Positions 60,886 to 64,000 of a DNA stretch of 64,000 bases are shown piece by piece; position 1 is the stretch's first letter; every line of letters begins with the position of its first letter. A model generated the notes under the pieces. It saw nothing but the letters and a program-made list of their open reading frames with translations. It was not told the origin of the DNA and made no database searches. The DNA is from Myroides sp. JBRI-B21084. GTDB taxonomy: Bacteria; Bacteroidota; Bacteroidia; Flavobacteriales; Flavobacteriaceae. The stretch is taken from NCBI RefSeq assembly GCF_030545015.1, contig NZ_CP120653.1, forward strand, positions 806,001 to 870,000. The letters run 5' to 3'. The position numbers and the translations under genes are program-made.

Positions 60886-62598
60886 TTAAACATAAATTTC
60901 TTCTTGAGGTGTTGCGTACTTATCGGTTGGTTCGTCGGGTGAAAGTGAACCGCCTAATGCCATGATTGCTGCAACGATGCCATCGATACGGCGGCCGCCT
61001 GTATTGCTTTTGCCTTTATGCACTTTAATGTTATCGTTTGGATCGCGAACTATTACACAACCAGCAAGCATCCATTTTAGTACAGGGTTACCGTCGTGTT
61101 TTATTTTACCTTCATACACTAATTTTTCGAATTGTTTTGTTGGAAAACTGATGTTACCAATATCTTGACCGAAGTATGTGATGTTTAAACCTTTTTTTGT
61201 TAGATTTTGGGCCATACTTTCGCAGTTCCATTTATCGGCTTCGATACGTGTAATGTTTAGTTGATTGTAATTTTGTGTAATTACATTTTCAACGATTTCA
61301 TAATCGATAGTTGTACCTGGTATTGCTGTTATGTATCCCTGTTTTACCCATAAATCATAAGGTACGCGATCTTCTTTGCTTTTGTGTTTTATCATTTCTT
61401 CGGGACAAAAGAAAAAGGTTTTGATGTAGCGGTTTTGATCTTCGTCGGGTTCTGATATTGCTAAAAAAACGGTGATGTCGATTGTTGTTGATAAATCTAA
61501 GCCTGCGTATGATCCGTATTCTTGGAATTTGTGCATTGGGATTTCATTAACTTTGTTGCGCATCCAAATTTCTTCGGGAATCCAAACTTGTGGTGCATCT
61601 ACCCACATGTTTAGGTGTTTGGTTTTAAAATTGGGAATTTTACTAGGTTGATTCATTGCTTTGATGAATTCAACACGTATGGATTCAATTTTTAAACCGG
61701 ATCCTAACAATGGGTTTGCTTTGTACCAGTTTTCTTCGTTTTCATAATCATCGCCTTCGTCTAAATCGTGGATCATAATCCAAAGGTATTCGTCGGTTTT
61801 TGTTCCTTCTAAAACTTCGGTAACTGCATCTTCATAATTTTTACAAACCCCTGATAAATTTACGCCTGCTGTTGTGATGTGGTAGGTGATGGGTTGTGTA
61901 CGATTGACTGATGATGATTCTAGGTTTTCTTTAACGCCATCGGTTGCGTGTGCGTGGTATTCGTCGATAATTGAAAGGTGTGAGTTGATACCGTCTTGCG
62001 TTTTACTATCGCCCCCTAGAGCGCGCATTGTGCTGCCTGTGCGTTTGAATTGAATTTCGGTTTGTAAGCAGCGAAACCCCATTTGTTTTAATTTTTTATT
62101 AGCTACTGGACTTTCGATGAACTGCCTTGCTTGTTGCCAGCATAGTTTTGCTTGTGCTTCTTTTGTTGCACCTACGTAGATTTGGGCTTCCATTTCAAAA
62201 TCGATACTCATACAGTATAGTGCAAGCCCTGCCATTTCTGCGGTTTTTCCGTTTTTTTTGGCGCGTTTGTCGTAAACGGTTCGTATGCGGCGGTTTCCTG
62301 TTTGGGTGTGTATCCACCCAAAAAGGTTGTACATGGTAAAGGCTTGGAATGGTTGCAGTATAAATGGCTGACCTGCCATTGCGCCTGTGGTGTGGTTTAT
62401 AAATGTTGCAAAAAAGTGGAGAATTAGCATTCCTTTTTTGTGATCGAGGTGAAAACCACTTTCGGGTGCATCGGCTATCCATTTGTAAAAGCGTTCTACT
62501 GCTAATTTTATTTTTTGCCCTGTTTTTATTTGCCCGTTTTTTACTTTTTCCGCATACTGAAACGCTGGACTGTTAAGCATTTCGGTTGTTGGTTTCAT
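60886..62598 (-). CDS. Phage terminase large subunit
   Basis: A 570-residue ATPase/nuclease motor for DNA packaging. The Walker A-like motif is KRAKKNGKTA (about residues 111-120), with Walker B SIIDEYH (about 209-215, catalytic Glu213). The nuclease half begins AGLDLSTTIDITVF near 368, with the metal-binding Asp, and a further Asp-rich motif follows (RIDGIVAAIMALGG, near the end). Family is terminase_1/TerL. The gene follows the small terminase by three bases; the cargo island begins right after its stop. Confidence 0.94.
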   Translation of the reverse strand: MKPTTEMLNSPAFQYAEKVKNGQIKTGQKIKLAVERFYKWIADAPESGFHLDHKKGMLILHFFATFINHTTGAMAGQPFILQPFQAFTMYNLFGWIHTQTGNRRIRTVYDKRAKKNGKTAEMAGLALYCMSIDFEMEAQIYVGATKEAQAKLCWQQARQFIESPVANKKLKQMGFRCLQTEIQFKRTGSTMRALGGDSKTQDGINSHLSIIDEYHAHATDGVKENLESSSVNRTQPITYHITTAGVNLSGVCKNYEDAVTEVLEGTKTDEYLWIMIHDLDEGDDYENEENWYKANPLLGSGLKIESIRVEFIKAMNQPSKIPNFKTKHLNMWVDAPQVWIPEEIWMRNKVNEIPMHKFQEYGSYAGLDLSTTIDITVFLAISEPDEDQNRYIKTFFFCPEEMIKHKSKEDRVPYDLWVKQGYITAIPGTTIDYEIVENVITQNYNQLNITRIEADKWNCESMAQNLTKKGLNITYFGQDIGNISFPTKQFEKLVYEGKIKHDGNPVLKWMLAGCVIVRDPNDNIKVHKGKSNTGGRRIDGIVAAIMALGGSLSPDEPTDKYATPQEEIYV

Positions 62599-62601
62599 AA
62601 A

Positions 62602-63051
62602 TTAAGCGTGTTCTTTAAAAAATTCTGTAAAAATGTCGAGTTGCCCCACGTTTTCAACTCCTTTTAATTCGCGTTCGCTTCGTGGATCTAATCCAAATTG
62701 CTTGAAGCATTTTAAAAGTGTTGAGGCTGCATCGTTTCGCAAAACTACTTCGGTTGAAATATTGGTTGCTTTGGTACGATATGTTTGGATGTATCCTGTT
62801 CCAAATTCTTCGCGATTTTTTGCGTGGATTTGTTTTGTAGCAAATTCAAATTGTGCCATTGCTTCGGCAAATATTTCTAAAGCGTTTAGGTATACTTTTT
62901 TTAGCCGGTTTAATTCAACTAATTTTTCGCCCATTGTTTTGTAATGTTTTTTTGCTGGGTTTGAAAGAAAGGTTGGTGGTTCGGGTACTGTTGTTAGATG
63001 TTCGATTTTTTCGGGCTGGAAACTTATTTCTTTTCGATGAACTGTTTCCAT
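62602..63051 (-). CDS. Phage terminase small subunit (P27 family)
   Basis: A 149-residue DNA-recognition subunit. The pattern fits the P27 family: PEPPTFLSNPAKKHYKTMGEKLVELN near the N-terminus (residues 23-48), a helical oligomerisation core with FAEAMAQFEFATKQI, then NDAASTLLKCFKQFGLDPRSERELKG as the conserved ending. It binds the pac or cos region and feeds large terminase, three bases downstream. Confidence 0.85.
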   Translation of the reverse strand: METVHRKEISFQPEKIEHLTTVPEPPTFLSNPAKKHYKTMGEKLVELNRLKKVYLNALEIFAEAMAQFEFATKQIHAKNREEFGTGYIQTYRTKATNISTEVVLRNDAASTLLKCFKQFGLDPRSERELKGVENVGQLDIFTEFFKEHA

Positions 63052-63060
63052 GGTGATTTT

Positions 63061-63360
63061 TTATTTTAATGAGAAATGAATTTCTTCGATGGCTTTTATA
63101 TCGGGTTTTTCTTGCCAACCGATGATTTCGTTTTTTGTGTCTTTGATTGGTATTCCGCAGGCTAATTTTTTTAGTGCGTCTTTTACTTCATCGCGTTCCA
63201 TTTGTTTGCATTCTTCAAAAGTTTCTTTAAATTTTGGGTTTTTCTTTAAAAGCTCGTTGAACTTTTTTAGTGTGAAATCTTTTTGTTCGGTTTGAAAACT
63301 TTTGATTGCATTTGATAAATGGTAGTTTTGATCGATGTAATGTTTGAAAAAGTTTATCAT
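63061..63360 (-). CDS. Small phage protein near terminase
   Basis: A 99-residue basic helical protein, not assigned with confidence. The C-terminal part EVKDALKKLACGIPIKDTKNEIIGWQEKPDI resembles small-terminase-like or DNA-binding accessory domains. It overlaps the PLD-like gene by four bases and ends nine bases before the P27 gene, so all are co-transcribed. It might be a first small-terminase-type protein or an HNH-associated adaptor, which is uncertain. Confidence 0.5.
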   Translation of the reverse strand: MINFFKHYIDQNYHLSNAIKSFQTEQKDFTLKKFNELLKKNPKFKETFEECKQMERDEVKDALKKLACGIPIKDTKNEIIGWQEKPDIKAIEEIHFSLK

Positions 63361-63923
63361 AGTAGTGTTTTTTGTATTTCGTTTATTCCTTCTCCAATTT
63401 CTTCTAAACAGGTTTTGTAAAAATTAAAATCTTCAATACATGTTGATATGGTCATGTTCTCGTATCGTGGGTTGTTTGTGAAATTGAACGATCCAACGAA
63501 ATTAATTACTTGGCTGTTTTCTAATTCGAATAATTGAAACTTTGAATGGTTTTCGGTGAAAATAAATTCGCAGTTTTCTTTTACTAGGTCCAGGGCTCCG
63601 GATTTATGCAGCCATTTGTACGAATGGATAATATCTAACATGATTTTAAATTGCACTCCTTGATCACATAATTCTTTAATCCTGGTAAATGCTATATCTG
63701 TGATTGCCCAGGTACTGATGTATATTTTTTTTACTGGATAATTTTCTACTACAGCTTTTAAAATGTTTGGACTATCGATTTTGTTTGAAACAATTTTTAT
63801 TTCGTAACCTGGTTCAAGTTGCTTTAAAATTTCTGTAATTTCTTCAAAGTCATAAATCGCTTTACGCTGATATTTAACTACTTTTTTTTGAAGCTTCATA
63901 ATTACTTTGTTTTGCGGGTTCAT
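63357..63923 (-). CDS. Phospholipase D-like phage protein, possibly longer at its 5' end
   Basis: At least 188 residues, with one PLD-type catalytic motif: HSK at the start of NHSKFQLF and GSFNF some fifteen residues later, i.e. the HxK(x)nGSxN pattern. One motif per chain suggests a dimer, as in Nuc-type nucleases or diguanylate-like PLD phage proteins. Upstream of the first ATG (63923) the frame stays open to the window edge and encodes a Lys-rich segment, so the real start may lie outside. Likely roles are DNA processing or anti-host nuclease activity. Confidence 0.7.
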   Translation of the reverse strand: MNPQNKVIMKLQKKVVKYQRKAIYDFEEITEILKQLEPGYEIKIVSNKIDSPNILKAVVENYPVKKIYISTWAITDIAFTRIKELCDQGVQFKIMLDIIHSYKWLHKSGALDLVKENCEFIFTENHSKFQLFELENSQVINFVGSFNFTNNPRYENMTISTCIEDFNFYKTCLEEIGEGINEIQKTLL

Positions 63924-64000
63924 TTTTTTTACCCTTGTTTTTACTTGATTCTTTTTTTTAAGAACTTTTTCTTTAGCTTTTCGAATTAGATCTTCGTTTT

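Larger units (their letters stand above)
41077..64000 (-). mobile_element. Prophage, HK97-type siphovirus, truncated by the window edge
   Basis: All genes from the lysis module at 41.1 kb to the window end run on the minus strand in siphovirus order. In the direction of transcription they are: terminase, cargo, portal, protease, capsid, connectors, tail tube, chaperone, tape measure, tail tip, fibres, holin, muramidase, spanin. The left end lies in the 218-base gap 40917-41134, where no tRNA is seen. A tandem GGACTTTTAT repeat at 40994-41014 may mark integrase binding. No integrase, repressor or replication gene is in the window, so the right part continues outside. The intact gene set suggests a functional or recently functional prophage. 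Confidence 0.9.

Overview
The window is A/T-rich chromosomal DNA of a member of the Bacteroidota, most likely a Flavobacteriaceae (Flavobacterium/Myroides-like). The signs are: two giant secreted proteins with choice-of-anchor L heads and C-terminal type B sorting domains of the type IX secretion system, a Bacteroidota-type TonB, an IcmF fused mutase, NamZ, and the Bacteroidota -7 promoter element TAnnTTTG close upstream of several starts. No rRNA, tRNA or CRISPR array was seen, and no stretch over 300 bases lacks a gene. Gaps of 150-290 bases hold promoters, terminators or repeats as listed.

Layout, left half (1-40.9 kb, core genome). tonB, a PstS-like lipoprotein and a TPR protein form an energy-transduction/phosphate-linked cluster (1-3.6 kb). 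Then come queE, a DUF2059 protein, a methyltransferase divergent from a YkgJ-type Cys-cluster protein, the exo-muramidase NamZ back to back with a LolC/E-type permease, a PiT phosphate transporter with its DUF47 partner, an acyl-CoA carboxylase beta subunit, an MFS exporter, small lipoproteins, a LuxC-type acyl-CoA reductase divergent from a ferredoxin, META-domain and metallo-hydrolase genes, and lgt-yidD-cysS-folE on the minus strand. From 23.8 to 34.8 kb lie two giant tandem paralogues (1803 and 1787 aa). They share an almost identical 4.36-kb 3' part, including the terminator, but have different N-terminal heads. icmF, an ABC-F ATPase and a NUDIX gene follow.

Right half (about 41.1 kb to the window end): a prophage read from the minus strand, in HK97-type siphovirus order. 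In the direction of transcription it runs: PLD-like protein, small phage gene, P27-type small terminase, large terminase, [cargo island], exonuclease and small genes, portal, prohead protease, major capsid, connector, head closure, gp10-like, tail completion, tail tube, tail assembly chaperone with a clear -1 frameshift site, tape measure, large tail protein, fibre-like proteins, holin-like protein, N-acetylmuramidase, and a lipoprotein with a C-terminal membrane anchor that looks like a unimolecular spanin. No integrase or repressor is in the window; the element continues beyond the right edge.

The most unusual part is the cargo island at about 58.0-60.9 kb, between large terminase and the portal-side genes. 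Five short genes, all in the same direction, are separated by sites that look like integron attC sites: inverted arms, 7-bp cores of the RYYYAAC/GTTRRRY type, and, for two cassettes, a start that is the exact 10-bp inverse complement of its own end. No integron integrase is visible. Two identical 159-bp GC-rich structured repeats are embedded in the island, one of them inside an attC-like site. An integrase-less cassette array carried by a prophage is the best candidate here for an undescribed system.
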